Source of the DNA: JBFWMG01 sp050251715
Lineage (GTDB): Bacteria; Desulfobacterota; Desulfovibrionia; Desulfovibrionales; Desulfovibrionaceae
Direction of reading: 5' to 3'
Assembly (NCBI GenBank): GCA_050251715.1
Contig: JBFWMG010000001.1
Span: 1 to 64,000, forward strand
Length of the DNA stretch: 64,000 bases
The translations under genes and the position numbers were made by a program. Below are positions 1 to 8,724 of the stretch, one piece after another (within the stretch, counting starts at the first letter, position 1; the number at the start of each line of letters is the position of its first letter). Under the pieces are notes generated by a model. That model saw only the letters and a list, made by a program, of their open reading frames with translations. It was not told where the DNA came from and searched no databases.

Positions 1-204
1 ATGGAGCGTCCTTCACTGCGCGTTCCGATGAATCAGTGCGCCTGTTGCCGTTTCTGTACCGTAAAGGAAGATGGTTTGTATAGCGCGGCGGATGAAAATG
101 TGGGGGCGGCGGGGGCTGGGGGCGCACCCCGCCCGCTTGCGGACTACCTGCGGGTCTGGTAGATGCAGGAGGTTGCGCAACTGCGCGATGGAAGGTGGTG
201 GGAC

Positions 205-1287
205 ATGACGTTTGACATCGGCGGCTGGGTACGGACCAACAAGGTCTTTTGCATATGGGCCTTTTTTTTCGGGCTGGTCTGGCTCATTCTCATCCAGAAA
301 CTGTTCGGCCTGTTGTTCATCACCTTCATCCTCTGCTTTTTGTTCAACAAAATTATCAACCGTCTGACGCGGCGGCTGCCGGTTGGCAGGCGGGTGCTCA
401 CGGTTCTGCTGTACCTTGTCTTCATCGCGCTCGTGTCCATCATCCTGTCGCTGGTCGTGCCCAAGCTCGGGTCCGAGGCCAAGCATTTCGCCCTGCAGTT
501 GCCCAAGACCGAGGCCAAGCTGCATGCCTACATGGATACGCTGGCAACGGAGTATCCCACCCTCGCACCGCCCCTGGCCACGTCCAAGCAGTTCCTGTCG
601 CTCAAGAAGATCGCGGGCATGGACGGCGACAAGCTGGCCTCCATTGCCGTGGCCTCCATCAACCAGGTCATGGGTTTCGTGTCCTTTTTCCTGCTCGGCA
701 CCCTGTTCAGCTTTCTCATCCTCTTTGACTACCCGCACCTGAAGGAGCGTTTTGGCGCGCTCCGGCACAGCCGCATCCAGGACTTCTACTTGCAGACCGT
801 GGACCGGGTGGTGCAGTTCGGCGTGTTCGTGGGCGAGGGGTTCAAGGCGCAGTTTCTCATTTCGTGCTGCAACACGGTGCTTACGGCCATCGGGTTGTGG
901 GCGCTCGGCATATCGCCCATCGTGCTGCTGTCGGTCATCGTGTTCACGGCGGGGCTCATTCCGGTGCTGGGCATGCTGATTTCCACCCTGCCCATCATGC
1001 TGCTCGCCTTCAACAGCGGAGGGGTGGAAAAGGTGGTGTGGGCCATGGGCATGGTCTGCGTGGTGCACCTGTTCGAAACCTATGTGCTCAATCCGCGCAT
1101 TTTCTCGGCGGTGTTCAAGATCAGCCCCGTGGTCACGCTCATCATCCTGTTCGTGGCGCACCATTTTGCCGGATTGTGGGGCATGATCCTGGGCGTGCCG
1201 GTCTCGGTCTTCATTTACCGCCAGCTCATCATGTGCCCGTGGGGCACGTCCGCCCTGGACGGGGATGAAGACGGGCCGGAAGGATAG
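205..1287 (+). CDS. AI-2E / PerM family permease
   Basis: Predicted inner-membrane protein of the AI-2E transporter (PerM/UPF0118) family, 360 residues. It has several hydrophobic segments: two near the N-terminus (about residues 12-60), one pair around 70-90, and a C-terminal block with the family-like stretch GLIPVLGMLISTLPIMLLAF followed by LFETYVLNPRIFS and a final glycine-rich helix. An upstream ATG at 163 exists, but the ATG at 205 follows GGAAGG with 9-base spacing and gives the usual family length, so I start there. Substrates of this family vary (autoinducer-2, sodium/proton exchange, unknown) and nothing here decides between them. It stands alone before a tRNA on the other strand. 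Confidence 0.85.
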   Translation: MTFDIGGWVRTNKVFCIWAFFFGLVWLILIQKLFGLLFITFILCFLFNKIINRLTRRLPVGRRVLTVLLYLVFIALVSIILSLVVPKLGSEAKHFALQLPKTEAKLHAYMDTLATEYPTLAPPLATSKQFLSLKKIAGMDGDKLASIAVASINQVMGFVSFFLLGTLFSFLILFDYPHLKERFGALRHSRIQDFYLQTVDRVVQFGVFVGEGFKAQFLISCCNTVLTAIGLWALGISPIVLLSVIVFTAGLIPVLGMLISTLPIMLLAFNSGGVEKVVWAMGMVCVVHLFETYVLNPRIFSAVFKISPVVTLIILFVAHHFAGLWGMILGVPVSVFIYRQLIMCPWGTSALDGDEDGPEG

Positions 1288-1535
1288 GGGGGCTGGCGCG
1301 GCATCCCGCGCACGCCCGCGCCGTCAGAGGCCGTGGCGATTTGGACGTGGACACGTTTTGGCATTTCGCGAGTGCCCGTGTCGCCCGCTGGCCTACGGGG
1401 TATCCCCCAGTCGCGTGAAGGGCGCTTTGGTGTTACCGCCTCGGGCCTGGCAGGCGCATGGTTTTCGGGCCGCACGTTTTTTTCCCCCACAGACGTCCCC
1501 GCATCATCCTTTCCCCGTTCCCAAGAAAAGACGCC
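1288..1535. other. intergenic region without a recognisable gene
   Basis: About 250 bases between the permease and the terminator of the tRNA gene. Reading frames through it run on into the tRNA and lack a ribosome-binding site, so I regard them as chance. I see no convincing promoter or repeat. Confidence 0.5.
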
Positions 1536-1567
1536 AAAAAGGGGTTACGATTCGCATCGTAACCCCT
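1536..1567 (-). terminator. Rho-independent terminator of tRNA-Ser
   Basis: Inverted repeat GGGGTTACGAT / ATCGTAACCCC with a 4-base loop at 1541-1566. Read on the minus strand it is followed by a run of five T. It lies 8 bases past the CCA end of the tRNA. Confidence 0.85.
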
Positions 1568-1574
1568 TGAAATA

Positions 1575-1669
1575 TGGCGGAGAGGGAGGGATTCGAACCC
1601 TCGATACAGGTTTAAGCCCGTATACACGCTTAGCAGGCGCGCTCCTTCGGCCGACTCGGACACCTCTCC
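1575..1669 (-). tRNA. tRNA-Ser (anticodon GCU)
   Basis: On the minus strand the sequence begins GGAGAGG and ends CCTCTCC-G-CCA, a perfect 7-bp acceptor stem with encoded CCA. The T-arm reads GAGGG-TTCGAAT-CCCTC. The anticodon loop is CTGCTAA, giving anticodon GCT, which reads AGC/AGU serine codons. A long variable arm, typical of class II serine tRNAs, lies between the anticodon and T arms. Confidence 0.95.
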
Positions 1670-1716
1670 ATATGGCCGTGGCAGGGGCGGTTGCCGCCCG
1701 ATCGCCAAGAGGGAAT

Positions 1717-1746
1717 TTACTAGGCGGTGAGCGCCGTGATTGTCAA
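1717..1746 (-). promoter_or_regulatory. Sigma-70-type promoter of tRNA-Ser
   Basis: On the minus strand a perfect -35 TTGACA (1746-1741), an 18-base spacer and TAGTAA (1722-1717) as -10 lie just upstream of the tRNA. Transcription would start roughly 40 bases before the mature 5' end. Confidence 0.6.
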
Positions 1747-1890
1747 GAAAAAACCGATCCGCGCCAAGGGCGCGGTCCTTTTAGGCGCGGCCCCCTGCCG
1801 CGTCGCGTCCGCACATACCGGCGGCCCCCGCCCGCGGCGGGCATTCCGGCCATGCTCAAGACGATGGGGAAGCCCTCGTATATATACGCA

Positions 1891-1919
1891 TTGACATGCC
1901 GGGCATCCCACCGCATAAT
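1891..1919 (+). promoter_or_regulatory. Sigma-70-type promoter of the GGDEF/EAL gene
   Basis: TTGACA at 1891-1896, a 17-base spacer, then CATAAT at 1914-1919. The expected start point is near 1926, which puts the first in-frame ATG (1925) at or before the 5' end of the mRNA and favours the ATG at 1970. An AT-only palindrome CGTATATATACG lies just upstream (1878-1889). Confidence 0.7.
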
Positions 1920-1969
1920 TAACCATGGAGAAAAATAGACGCGAAGCCAGTACGCTTGTGCAGGGCGAC

Positions 1970-4411
1970 ATGAATCCCTTGGGCTTTATCCGCACCACGC
2001 CCAAGGGACGCGTAGTTCATGCCAACGAGCCCCTTGCGCTCATGCTGGGCTATGACAACGCCCGGGCCTTTTTGGATGCGGTGGCCGACAACGCCGTCCT
2101 GTACGCCACACCGGCGGACGCGGCGTTGTTGTGTGATGTCTGCACAACGGCGCAGGCGTTTGATCTGGAAACGGCCCTGCTGCGCCGCGACGGCACATCC
2201 TGTCCGGTCCAGGCCCATTACCAGATCGTGCGCGACAAAAAAGGCCGCCGCAGATACCTTGAGTGCGCGGTGCTCGACTGCACGCGCCTGTACAAGGCCG
2301 AGGCCGCCTACCGCTCCCTGTTCGACAATGCGGTGACAGGCATTTTTTCCTGCACCAGCCACGGCCGTCTGCTGGCCGCCAATCCCGCCCTGGCGGGCAT
2401 CTTTGGGTATGATTCTCCCCAGGAGCTCCTTTCCAACGCCGGAAACATGGGCGTTGACCTGTTCGTGGTTCCGGGCGGCTGGGAGCGGCTGGCCCAGGCG
2501 GTCGTGACCCACGGCAAGGTGGTGGGCTACGAGACCCAGGTGTTCACCGGCCAGGGCGAACTCATCTGGGTGCGCATTGCCGCCTGGTTGGCCAGCATTC
2601 AGACCACGCTGCCCGTGTTGGAAGGCCTGGTGGAGGACATTGGCGGCCTGAAGGGCGACCAATGGAAGCTCGTGGAAAGCGAGGAGAAGTTCAAGGCGAT
2701 CTTTGACAACGCGGTGGAGGGCATCTTTCAGTTCACCCCGCGGGGCCATCTGGTCAGCGGCAATCCCGCTCTTGCGCACATGCTCGGCTATCCCCATTTT
2801 GGCGTCATGGCCAGTGCGCCTGGCGGCGCGGCCAGAATCCTCTTCCGCGATCCCGACAGGTACCAGGATTTTCAGGAGCAGATGGATGGCCAGGGCAAGG
2901 TCATCGATTTCGAGGCGCGGGCGCCCCGCGTCAACCACGGCGCCATCTGGGTGTCCATAAACGCCCGCACCGAGGTGGACGCCGAGGGCCGTCCCGTGCT
3001 GTACGAGGGCTCCATGCAGGATATCTCCAAACGCAAGGAGGTTGAATACAAACTCCAGCACCAAGCCTGCCACGACGCCCTCACAGGGTTGGCCAACAGG
3101 CCTATGTTCCTGGATCAGTTGGAAAAGGCCATCGTGCGCGCCACCCTTTCGGAAGGGGGCACGGTCTGCGTGGTGAGCCTGGACCTGAACAGGTTCAAGG
3201 TCATCAACGACAGCCTGGGCCACCAGGTCGGGGATGAAGTGCTCACGACCATCAGCCGGCGGTTGTTGGTCTGCCTGGGCGCCACGGACGTGTGCTCGCG
3301 CTTGAGCGGTGATTCGTTCGCCATCCTGTTGTCCGAAGTCAGCACCCCGGACGCCGCGGCCCTGGAAGTGGACATGTTGCAGCAGGCGCTGGCCGCGCCC
3401 TGCAAGATCCAGGGGCAGGACATCTATGTGTCCGCCAGCATGGGTGTCGTCCTTGCCTCGGGCGGCGGGGTGACCCCGGAAAGCCTGCTGCGCGATGCGG
3501 ATATCGCCAAGTACCGCGCCAAGAAGAAAGCTGGCCAGGGGTATGTGTTCTTCGACAGCTCCATGCGCCAGGAGGCGCTGGACCGCATGACCGTGGAAAC
3601 CGGCCTGCGTTGCGCCCTGGATCGGAATGAGTACCGGCTGTACTACCAACCCATCGTGTCGCTTGGCACGGGCGAGGTCTATGCCTTTGAGGCGCTTTTG
3701 CGCTGGGAAAAGCCAGGCCAGGGTATTGTCTCGCCCGGTGTGTTCATCCCCTTGCTGGAGGAAAACGGGGAGATCGTGGAGGTGGGGCGTTGGGTTTTGC
3801 AGGAGGCGTGCCGCCAGATGCGGCAATGGCTCAACGACTATCCGCAGCGGCCCAAGACCAAGGTCAGCGTGAATTTGTCCGCCCGGCAACTGATGATGCC
3901 GGGCGTGGCCAACATGGTGCGGCGCACCCTGGAGGCAAGCGGCCTGCCCGCCGCGAACCTGAAGTTGGAGATTACGGAAAGCGCGGTCATGGAGCGGGCC
4001 AGCCTGGCCAGGGAGGTGCTGCGCGAGTTGAAGGCGATTGGCGCCGCCCTGTCGCTGGACGACTTCGGCACCGGGTATTCATCCCTTGCCTATCTGCACC
4101 AGTTCCCGGTGGACACCCTGAAGATCGACCGCTCCTTTGTGGTGCGCATGGATCCGTCCGTCACGGGCTCCAGCGGCGAGGCGATTGTGAACACCATTGT
4201 CAACCTCGCAAAGATATTGGGAAAGGAAGTTGTGGCCGAAGGTGTGGAAACCCCCCGGCAGTTGGCCATGCTGCGGGCGCTCAACTGCCACTACATTCAG
4301 GGGTATTATTATGCCAAGCCGCTGCCCGCCCTGGAAGCGGGCGCATGCATCACCACGGCATGGTGGATGGATCCCCGTTTCCAGCGGGAGGGGAACGGTG
4401 CACCGGGGTAA
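1970..4411 (+). CDS. PAS-PAS-PAS-GGDEF-EAL signalling protein, probable c-di-GMP phosphodiesterase
   Basis: Predicted cytoplasmic c-di-GMP enzyme of 813 residues with no evident membrane segments. Three PAS-like sensor regions fill about residues 1-350. The GGDEF domain follows (about 370-525) but its signature is degenerate, reading SGDSF around residue 445, so cyclase activity is unlikely. The EAL domain (about 555-800) keeps the catalytic set: EALLRW, NLSARQL, LEITES, DDFGTGYSS, KIDRSF, EGVET and QGYYYAKP. This predicts c-di-GMP hydrolysis, with the GGDEF part possibly a GTP sensor. An in-frame ATG at 1925 would give 828 residues, but the promoter at 1891-1919 makes 1970 more likely. It is monocistronic and ends at a bidirectional terminator. 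Confidence 0.9.
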   Translation: MNPLGFIRTTPKGRVVHANEPLALMLGYDNARAFLDAVADNAVLYATPADAALLCDVCTTAQAFDLETALLRRDGTSCPVQAHYQIVRDKKGRRRYLECAVLDCTRLYKAEAAYRSLFDNAVTGIFSCTSHGRLLAANPALAGIFGYDSPQELLSNAGNMGVDLFVVPGGWERLAQAVVTHGKVVGYETQVFTGQGELIWVRIAAWLASIQTTLPVLEGLVEDIGGLKGDQWKLVESEEKFKAIFDNAVEGIFQFTPRGHLVSGNPALAHMLGYPHFGVMASAPGGAARILFRDPDRYQDFQEQMDGQGKVIDFEARAPRVNHGAIWVSINARTEVDAEGRPVLYEGSMQDISKRKEVEYKLQHQACHDALTGLANRPMFLDQLEKAIVRATLSEGGTVCVVSLDLNRFKVINDSLGHQVGDEVLTTISRRLLVCLGATDVCSRLSGDSFAILLSEVSTPDAAALEVDMLQQALAAPCKIQGQDIYVSASMGVVLASGGGVTPESLLRDADIAKYRAKKKAGQGYVFFDSSMRQEALDRMTVETGLRCALDRNEYRLYYQPIVSLGTGEVYAFEALLRWEKPGQGIVSPGVFIPLLEENGEIVEVGRWVLQEACRQMRQWLNDYPQRPKTKVSVNLSARQLMMPGVANMVRRTLEASGLPAANLKLEITESAVMERASLAREVLRELKAIGAALSLDDFGTGYSSLAYLHQFPVDTLKIDRSFVVRMDPSVTGSSGEAIVNTIVNLAKILGKEVVAEGVETPRQLAMLRALNCHYIQGYYYAKPLPALEAGACITTAWWMDPRFQREGNGAPG

Positions 4412-4451
4412 TTCCCGTGCTCCCGTCCGGAGCCTTCTGATCGTGAAAAGG

Positions 4452-4486
4452 TTTGTGGCTGGCATGGGTGACCTGCCAGCCACAAA
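4452..4486. terminator. Bidirectional hairpin between convergent genes
   Basis: TTTGTGGCTGGCA / TGCCAGCCACAAA, a 13-bp perfect stem with a 9-base loop. It has T/A flanks on both sides and sits between the convergent EAL and Crp-fold genes. Confidence 0.8.
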
Positions 4487-4498
4487 AGTTTGCATGCT

Positions 4499-5146
4499 CT
4501 AATCGTCGTCGTCCTCTCCCCCTTCCCGCGCCTGTCGCAGGCGCTTGACCGCCTTGACCACGAAATCCTCGGGCTCAAGGATCTGGATGCGCTTGGAACC
4601 ATCGTTGGCCTTGCGCATCTCGATCATGTTGTGCTGCACCAGGGTGTTGAACACGGCGTTCACCTTGGACGGCGGCTGGACAAAGGATTGGGCGATGGCC
4701 TTGGTGACGTTCATGTAGTCCAGGTTGTTGGTGCCGTGCGTGGCGAACAGGTCGAGTATCTGGCAGACGCCGTGGAACACGCTGGGAACCTGCATGGACT
4801 TGACCGTGGCGGTCTTGAGACGGTGCACCAGCACGTCGAGCACGGTCTGCATGATCTGCGGCGACTGCTTGACGAATTCCTCGAAATCGCCCTTCTTGAT
4901 CTCGATGACCTTGCAGTCTTCCAGGGCCACGGCGGCGGCGGTGCGTTTTTGGTCGCCAAGCAGAACGGCCATCTCGCCGAACAGCGCTACGGGGTTGAGA
5001 ATGGCGAGTACCTTCTTCTTTCCGTTGATTTCCTTCGACAATTCAACGCGGCCTTCCTTGAGCAGGTAGGCGGAGTCCCCTTTTGAGCCCTCGTTGAAGA
5101 TGACGCTGTATTTGAGAAAACTCTTGACCAGATAGGTGGCTGACAT
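4499..5146 (-). CDS. Crp/Fnr-fold cyclic-nucleotide-binding domain regulator
   Basis: Cytoplasmic protein of 215 residues. The N-terminal half (about 1-115) matches the cyclic-nucleotide-binding beta-roll, with the GDSAYLLKEGRVEL and NPVALFGEMAVLLGDQKRTAAAVA stretches typical of the phosphate-binding cassette. The C-terminal half contains a helix-turn-helix-like region (NVTKAIAQSFVQPPSKVNAVFNTL is consistent). The protein ends in an acidic GEDDDD tail. The start was chosen because ATGAGGAGCGCC precedes ATG TCA GCC, giving an AGGAG ribosome site; longer frames reach back to 5617 but have no support. Ligand and targets cannot be read from the sequence. Confidence 0.85.
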   Translation of the reverse strand: MSATYLVKSFLKYSVIFNEGSKGDSAYLLKEGRVELSKEINGKKKVLAILNPVALFGEMAVLLGDQKRTAAAVALEDCKVIEIKKGDFEEFVKQSPQIMQTVLDVLVHRLKTATVKSMQVPSVFHGVCQILDLFATHGTNNLDYMNVTKAIAQSFVQPPSKVNAVFNTLVQHNMIEMRKANDGSKRIQILEPEDFVVKAVKRLRQAREGGEDDDD

Positions 5147-5271
5147 GGCGCTCCTCATGCGCGCGGCCTTGGCACATGCGTGTGGCGGGCCGCGCATCGG
5201 GTTGTCGTGCTGGCACCATACTGTATGTGGGGGCGGCAGACAATGCGCTGGAGGCGAAAAACCGGTGTCGG

Positions 5272-5838
5272 TCAGAAGAGGGTCAGGGCGCCTTCCTTGG
5301 CAAAGAAAACCCTGGGCTTGGCCGGGGCTGCCTGGGGTTTGCCCGCGCCGTCCCGGGATGCGGGCACAGCGGCGGGCGCTTCGGTTGGAGCGCTCTGCGC
5401 GCCTTCGGAAACCACGACGCGGTAGCCAAAGGTGACGAACAGCGGGCCGGGACCGGGCAGATCCTCGGGTTCGAGAATGAACTCGAACGGCACGCCCTGG
5501 CGCGGATCGAGCACGCGGGAGAGGCGGATGATGAGGCTTTTGTCGCGGGCGATGACCCGGCCGTGCTCGTCGCACAGGTAGGCGGCGAGCCACAGTTCGT
5601 CGATGGTGGTGGCCCACTCGGGCAGCGCCTGGGCCACGGGAAAGGCCATGCCCACCACGCCGTATTTGGCGGAAAGCGGCATGCTGCGGTAGGAAAACCG
5701 CCAGAACTTCATGGTCAGGGTCTGTTCGCCCTCAAAGGTGAAGGGCTGGCGCTTGAGATGGCGCACGCTCATGGAAGAGCAGCCCGCCGCCACAAGGGCG
5801 AGGACGAGAAGGCTGGCAAGGGCAAGGCGGATCTTCAT
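5272..5838 (-). CDS. predicted lipoprotein of unknown function
   Basis: 188 residues beginning with a lipoprotein signal peptide (MKIRLALASLLVLALVAAGC), lipobox VAAGC with Cys20 as lipidation site. The mature part is globular (residues 25-145) and is followed by an Ala/Pro-rich stretch (about 148-175). I recognise no family. It lies between the Crp-fold gene and the YkgJ-like gene, all on the minus strand, with gaps of 125 and 199 bases, so an operon is uncertain. No terminator is obvious on either side. Confidence 0.75.
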   Translation of the reverse strand: MKIRLALASLLVLALVAAGCSSMSVRHLKRQPFTFEGEQTLTMKFWRFSYRSMPLSAKYGVVGMAFPVAQALPEWATTIDELWLAAYLCDEHGRVIARDKSLIIRLSRVLDPRQGVPFEFILEPEDLPGPGPLFVTFGYRVVVSEGAQSAPTEAPAAVPASRDGAGKPQAAPAKPRVFFAKEGALTLF

Positions 5839-6037
5839 GCAATCCCTTGGCGGTTTGCGCCGTTAACGGCACGGGAACCGCGTGCTTGCCGGGCGCTTGC
5901 GAAACGGCTCGTGCGCTCCGGCGGGATGCGCCGCATCAGGAACGGCGCGCGGCGGCGCCCCTGATGCACGCGGGTTGGCACAGCCGCCCTTTGCAAGCCC
6001 CCGACGCCCAGGGGAGGGGACGGCCTTTGCCCAACAT

Positions 6038-6628
6038 CTATGACATCCTGGGCGGACCTTGCACCAACATCTCCGCCAGCGTCAAGTCCACCTTGGGCAG
6101 GCGGCCCATGGCCTTGCCCACAAAGGCCATCTCCAGCCCGGCCAGCTCGCGGTAGAGCGGGGTGCGGTCGAGCAGGCGGGTGTGCCCCGCGGCCTTGGCC
6201 CGCTCCTCATAGCGGAAGCAGCCCGGATAGACGGCCGGATCGCCCGAGGGGCGCAGCACGAAATGGCCGGTGCCGTGCAGGCGGCAGATCATGAGGCGGT
6301 GGGAGTACAGGCCGCACAGGCCGTCGTCGTTGAGGGGGCACATGATGCCGGGCACCAGGCCTTCGGCCACCATGGCCCGGCTTTGCCGCACGTAGTCCTC
6401 GGCCCGGCGCAGATATGCCTCGCGGCGGGCCTTGGGCAGCGTCTTCATGCCCTGCCACAGGTACGCCCATTCGATGTAGGTGTGGTGCTGGAAGTAGCTG
6501 ACGCAGCAGTTGTTCGGGCAGCCGTCGCAGCCAAAGGCAATGGGAGCCGCCACGGTGGCATAGGCCTCGCCCATGCGCTTGTAAAGGGCGGCGATCCGTA
6601 CGAAGGGACTGTTTTTGTTGGGTTTCAT
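6038..6628 (-). CDS. YkgJ-family cysteine-cluster protein
   Basis: 196 residues with a cysteine-rich metal-site pattern: CDGCPNNCC near residue 34, then MCPL and LCGLYSHRLMICRLHG in the middle, and YPGC further on. This fits the YkgJ family of putative zinc- or iron-chelating proteins, whose function is poorly defined. Its ATG overlaps the TGA of the upstream kinase gene (ATGA at 6625-6628), so translation of the two is probably coupled. There is no signal peptide, so it should be cytoplasmic. Confidence 0.8.
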   Translation of the reverse strand: MKPNKNSPFVRIAALYKRMGEAYATVAAPIAFGCDGCPNNCCVSYFQHHTYIEWAYLWQGMKTLPKARREAYLRRAEDYVRQSRAMVAEGLVPGIMCPLNDDGLCGLYSHRLMICRLHGTGHFVLRPSGDPAVYPGCFRYEERAKAAGHTRLLDRTPLYRELAGLEMAFVGKAMGRLPKVDLTLAEMLVQGPPRMS

Positions 6629-7161
6629 GCTTCTCCGCGCAGCCAGGCGAGTACGGCGTCCGCCGCCTGCCGGGGGGTGTTGGTGTCCGTATCCACGGCA
6701 AAGTCCGCGGCGGCTTCGTACAGCGGCAACCGCTCGGCGTACAAATCCCCGACGGTCTGCCCCGGTGCGATGGCCAGCCCCCGGTCCAGGCCCGCGCCCA
6801 CGCGTGCGCTGATGGCGTCGATCCCGGCCCGCAGGAACACGACCGGGCCCAGGCGTTTGAGTTGTTTCACCGCCCCGGCGCCGTAGATGACGCTGCCGCC
6901 CGTGGACACGATGCAATGCGTCACCTTCAGGCGGGCGACAACGAGTTCTTCCGCCGCCACAAAGGCCTCGCGGCCAACGGTGTCGAAAATGTCCTGCAAC
7001 CGCGCGCCGAAATATGCCTCTATCAGGCGATCCGTATCCACCTGCGCCCAGCCGGTGGCGTCGGCCAGCAGGCGGCCCAGGGTGGACTTGCCCGCCCCGG
7101 CCATGCCGATAAGCGTCACGCAGCCGCCTTCAGGCAGGCGGGAAGGGTCGAACTGCTCCAT
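6625..7161 (-). CDS. shikimate-kinase-fold P-loop kinase (shikimate or homoserine kinase)
   Basis: 178 residues with Walker A GMAGAGKST at about 19-27, DTDRLIE at about 42-48, and the segment STGGSVIY near 87, all as in the AroK/AroL fold. Two shikimate-contacting positions look altered. The arginine of the family pattern G-x-x-x-F-R is valine here (GREAFVAAEE), and the GGG substrate loop is GGS. Shikimate-kinase-like proteins that act as homoserine kinases are known to me from Desulfovibrio, so this could be a ThrB substitute rather than AroK. It is first in a two-gene unit with the YkgJ-like gene. The fold is certain; the substrate is not. Confidence 0.8.
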   Translation of the reverse strand: MEQFDPSRLPEGGCVTLIGMAGAGKSTLGRLLADATGWAQVDTDRLIEAYFGARLQDIFDTVGREAFVAAEELVVARLKVTHCIVSTGGSVIYGAGAVKQLKRLGPVVFLRAGIDAISARVGAGLDRGLAIAPGQTVGDLYAERLPLYEAAADFAVDTDTNTPRQAADAVLAWLRGEA

Positions 7162-7271
7162 GGTGTGTCCGTGTGGTTGGAGTCGGGGAAAAACAGCTTG
7201 CGCCGTCCTGCTGCCTATACTCCATGAAAACGGCAGTCAAGACAACGGGCGATGCGGCCCGGCGCACGGCG

Positions 7272-8273
7272 CTACTGCAACTCCTTGGTCAGGTAGGCGG
7301 CGTGGAGCGCGCCGAGCAGGCGCTCGTTGTAGCGGCGGACGTCCTTGTACAGCGCCTCCACCGCCTCGATGGCGGTCATGGCCGGGGCGTGGGCGCGTGT
7401 GGAGATCATGGCCGAAAAGGAGTCGGCAATGGCGCACAGCCCGCCCAGGCTGCTGATTTGCGAGCCGGGCAGCTTGCGCGGATAGCCCGAGCCGTCATGG
7501 CGCTCATGGTGGTCCATGGCCATCTGCTGCACCTCTTCGAACACGAGATCCAGCTTGTGCAGGTGCTTGGCGCCCTCCATGACGTGCTGCAACACCTTGC
7601 CGCGCTCGTCGCCGGTCAGGGGCTTGGGTTTGTCCAGAATGAACCTGGGCACCTTGGTCATGCCGATGTCGTGCAGGAGAAGGCCCAGCGTGATCCTGTC
7701 CAGCTTGCGGCGCGTGTATTCGTCCTTCTGCGTCTTGAGGTACAGCCACAGGCCCATGATGCAGGTGTTGACGCTGTGGTTGGCCAGGGTGTGCTCGGTC
7801 AGCAGGCGGCGGGTAAAGGCCTTGATGCGGAAGCGGTCCTGGCTGAGGTATTCCGTGAACACCATCGCGTCCTTGTACAGCGCCTCGAAGACCACCTTGA
7901 CGGGCTGCTCGAAAAACGCCTCCAGCCGCAACTGCAACGCCTTGACCGTGATGTCCGCTATTTCCCCTTCCTTGAGGTTGCCGTCCACAAGCACCAGGTC
8001 GAGCTGCTTGACGATGTGCTTGGAGTAGACCGGATGGTCCGCGCGGGACACGAAGAGATTCCCTTCCGAGCAGAGCTGCTGCACCGCTTCCACCTGTTCG
8101 TTGGTCAGGCGGTTGCCCTTGCGCACATACGGAAGCAATTGCGCCACGTCCTCATTGAATTGAAAGAGGTCGAGGGGGGGGCGGTACTTGGGGAAGCTCG
8201 TCAATATTTCCAGGCTGATCTGGTAGTATTCCTCGGAAATATTGTCCGGAATGGTGGATTTCATGGCGGTCAT
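7272..8273 (-). CDS. HD-GYP domain protein, probable c-di-GMP phosphodiesterase
   Basis: 333 residues. The N-terminal half (about 1-170) has no recognised domain. The C-terminal half is an HD-GYP domain with LLHDIGMTKVP near residue 217 and HHERHDGSGYP near 268, so both metal-ligand blocks are present; the lysine usual after HDIG is methionine here. It probably hydrolyses c-di-GMP, which makes it the second such enzyme in the window after the EAL protein. The start at 8273 follows GAGGAAC in good register; a longer frame to 8324 lacks support. It is transcribed divergently from mraZ. Confidence 0.87.
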   Translation of the reverse strand: MTAMKSTIPDNISEEYYQISLEILTSFPKYRPPLDLFQFNEDVAQLLPYVRKGNRLTNEQVEAVQQLCSEGNLFVSRADHPVYSKHIVKQLDLVLVDGNLKEGEIADITVKALQLRLEAFFEQPVKVVFEALYKDAMVFTEYLSQDRFRIKAFTRRLLTEHTLANHSVNTCIMGLWLYLKTQKDEYTRRKLDRITLGLLLHDIGMTKVPRFILDKPKPLTGDERGKVLQHVMEGAKHLHKLDLVFEEVQQMAMDHHERHDGSGYPRKLPGSQISSLGGLCAIADSFSAMISTRAHAPAMTAIEAVEALYKDVRRYNERLLGALHAAYLTKELQ

Positions 8274-8695
8274 GGGCGTTCCTCGCAGGCACGTTGCGGC
8301 CGGCCATGACGGTGGCCGTACCATTTACCCCTTGCATATCGTAGCGTGTCAGGCCGTATTGCGCAACCGCAGGCGAACCAAATTCGATTTGTCCGGCCGT
8401 GTCATGCGTTGCAGCGCCGCCCCATCCGTCTTGCCGGTCCGTTTCGTGGCGGCGTGGCGCAACGGGGACACGGCCAGGCATCTTCCGCCACCCCCTGCCG
8501 CAACCTCCCCACCGGATGCTGCCGTACCGTCCGCCGGTAACGCGGCGGCCCCTTCGCGTTCATCAGGCCCGCTCCCATGACGGCGCCGCATCCCGGCACT
8601 GTCCCTGCCATTCCTCTTTGCGTTTTGCCACGCACCTGTCAACCCCGAACCCCAATTTCTCTAAAAATATTCTAGACAAAAAGTGCAGGACTATC
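8274..8695. other. divergent intergenic region between the HD-GYP gene and mraZ
   Basis: About 420 bases of leader DNA for two divergent genes. I see no credible gene, RNA or repeat in it; reading frames across it lack ribosome sites. The promoter signals for mraZ lie at its right edge. Confidence 0.5.
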
Positions 8696-8722
8696 TTGAC
8701 AGTTGGGTCATTATGGTAGATG
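8696..8722 (+). promoter_or_regulatory. candidate promoter of the mra/dcw cluster
   Basis: A perfect TTGACA at 8696-8701 with TAGATG at 8717-8722 as the best -10. The 15-base spacer is short, so the exact -10 is uncertain. It lies directly upstream of the MraZ-type boxes. Confidence 0.5.
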
Positions 8723-8724
8723 CA

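Noticed and set aside
1..162. 53-codon frame with a CACCRFC cysteine cluster ending directly before the permease
   Set aside because: It starts at the window edge, has no visible ribosome site and no recognisable family; it could be the end of an upstream gene, but I cannot support that.
13..1164. long histidine-rich minus-strand frame opposite the permease
   Set aside because: Typical antisense shadow in high-GC DNA; the plus-strand frame encodes a clear membrane protein family.
1575..1669. tRNA-Ser as an integration site for a genomic island
   Set aside because: No integrase, no repeated tRNA 3' end nearby, and the neighbouring genes look like ordinary core genes.
1333..1938. 201-codon frame spanning the tRNA gene
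   Set aside because: It reads straight through tRNA-Ser and its terminator and has no ribosome site.
1919..3889. 656-codon minus-strand frame opposite the EAL protein
   Set aside because: Shadow of the GGDEF/EAL coding frame, with biased His/Gly/Gln/Ala composition and no domain.
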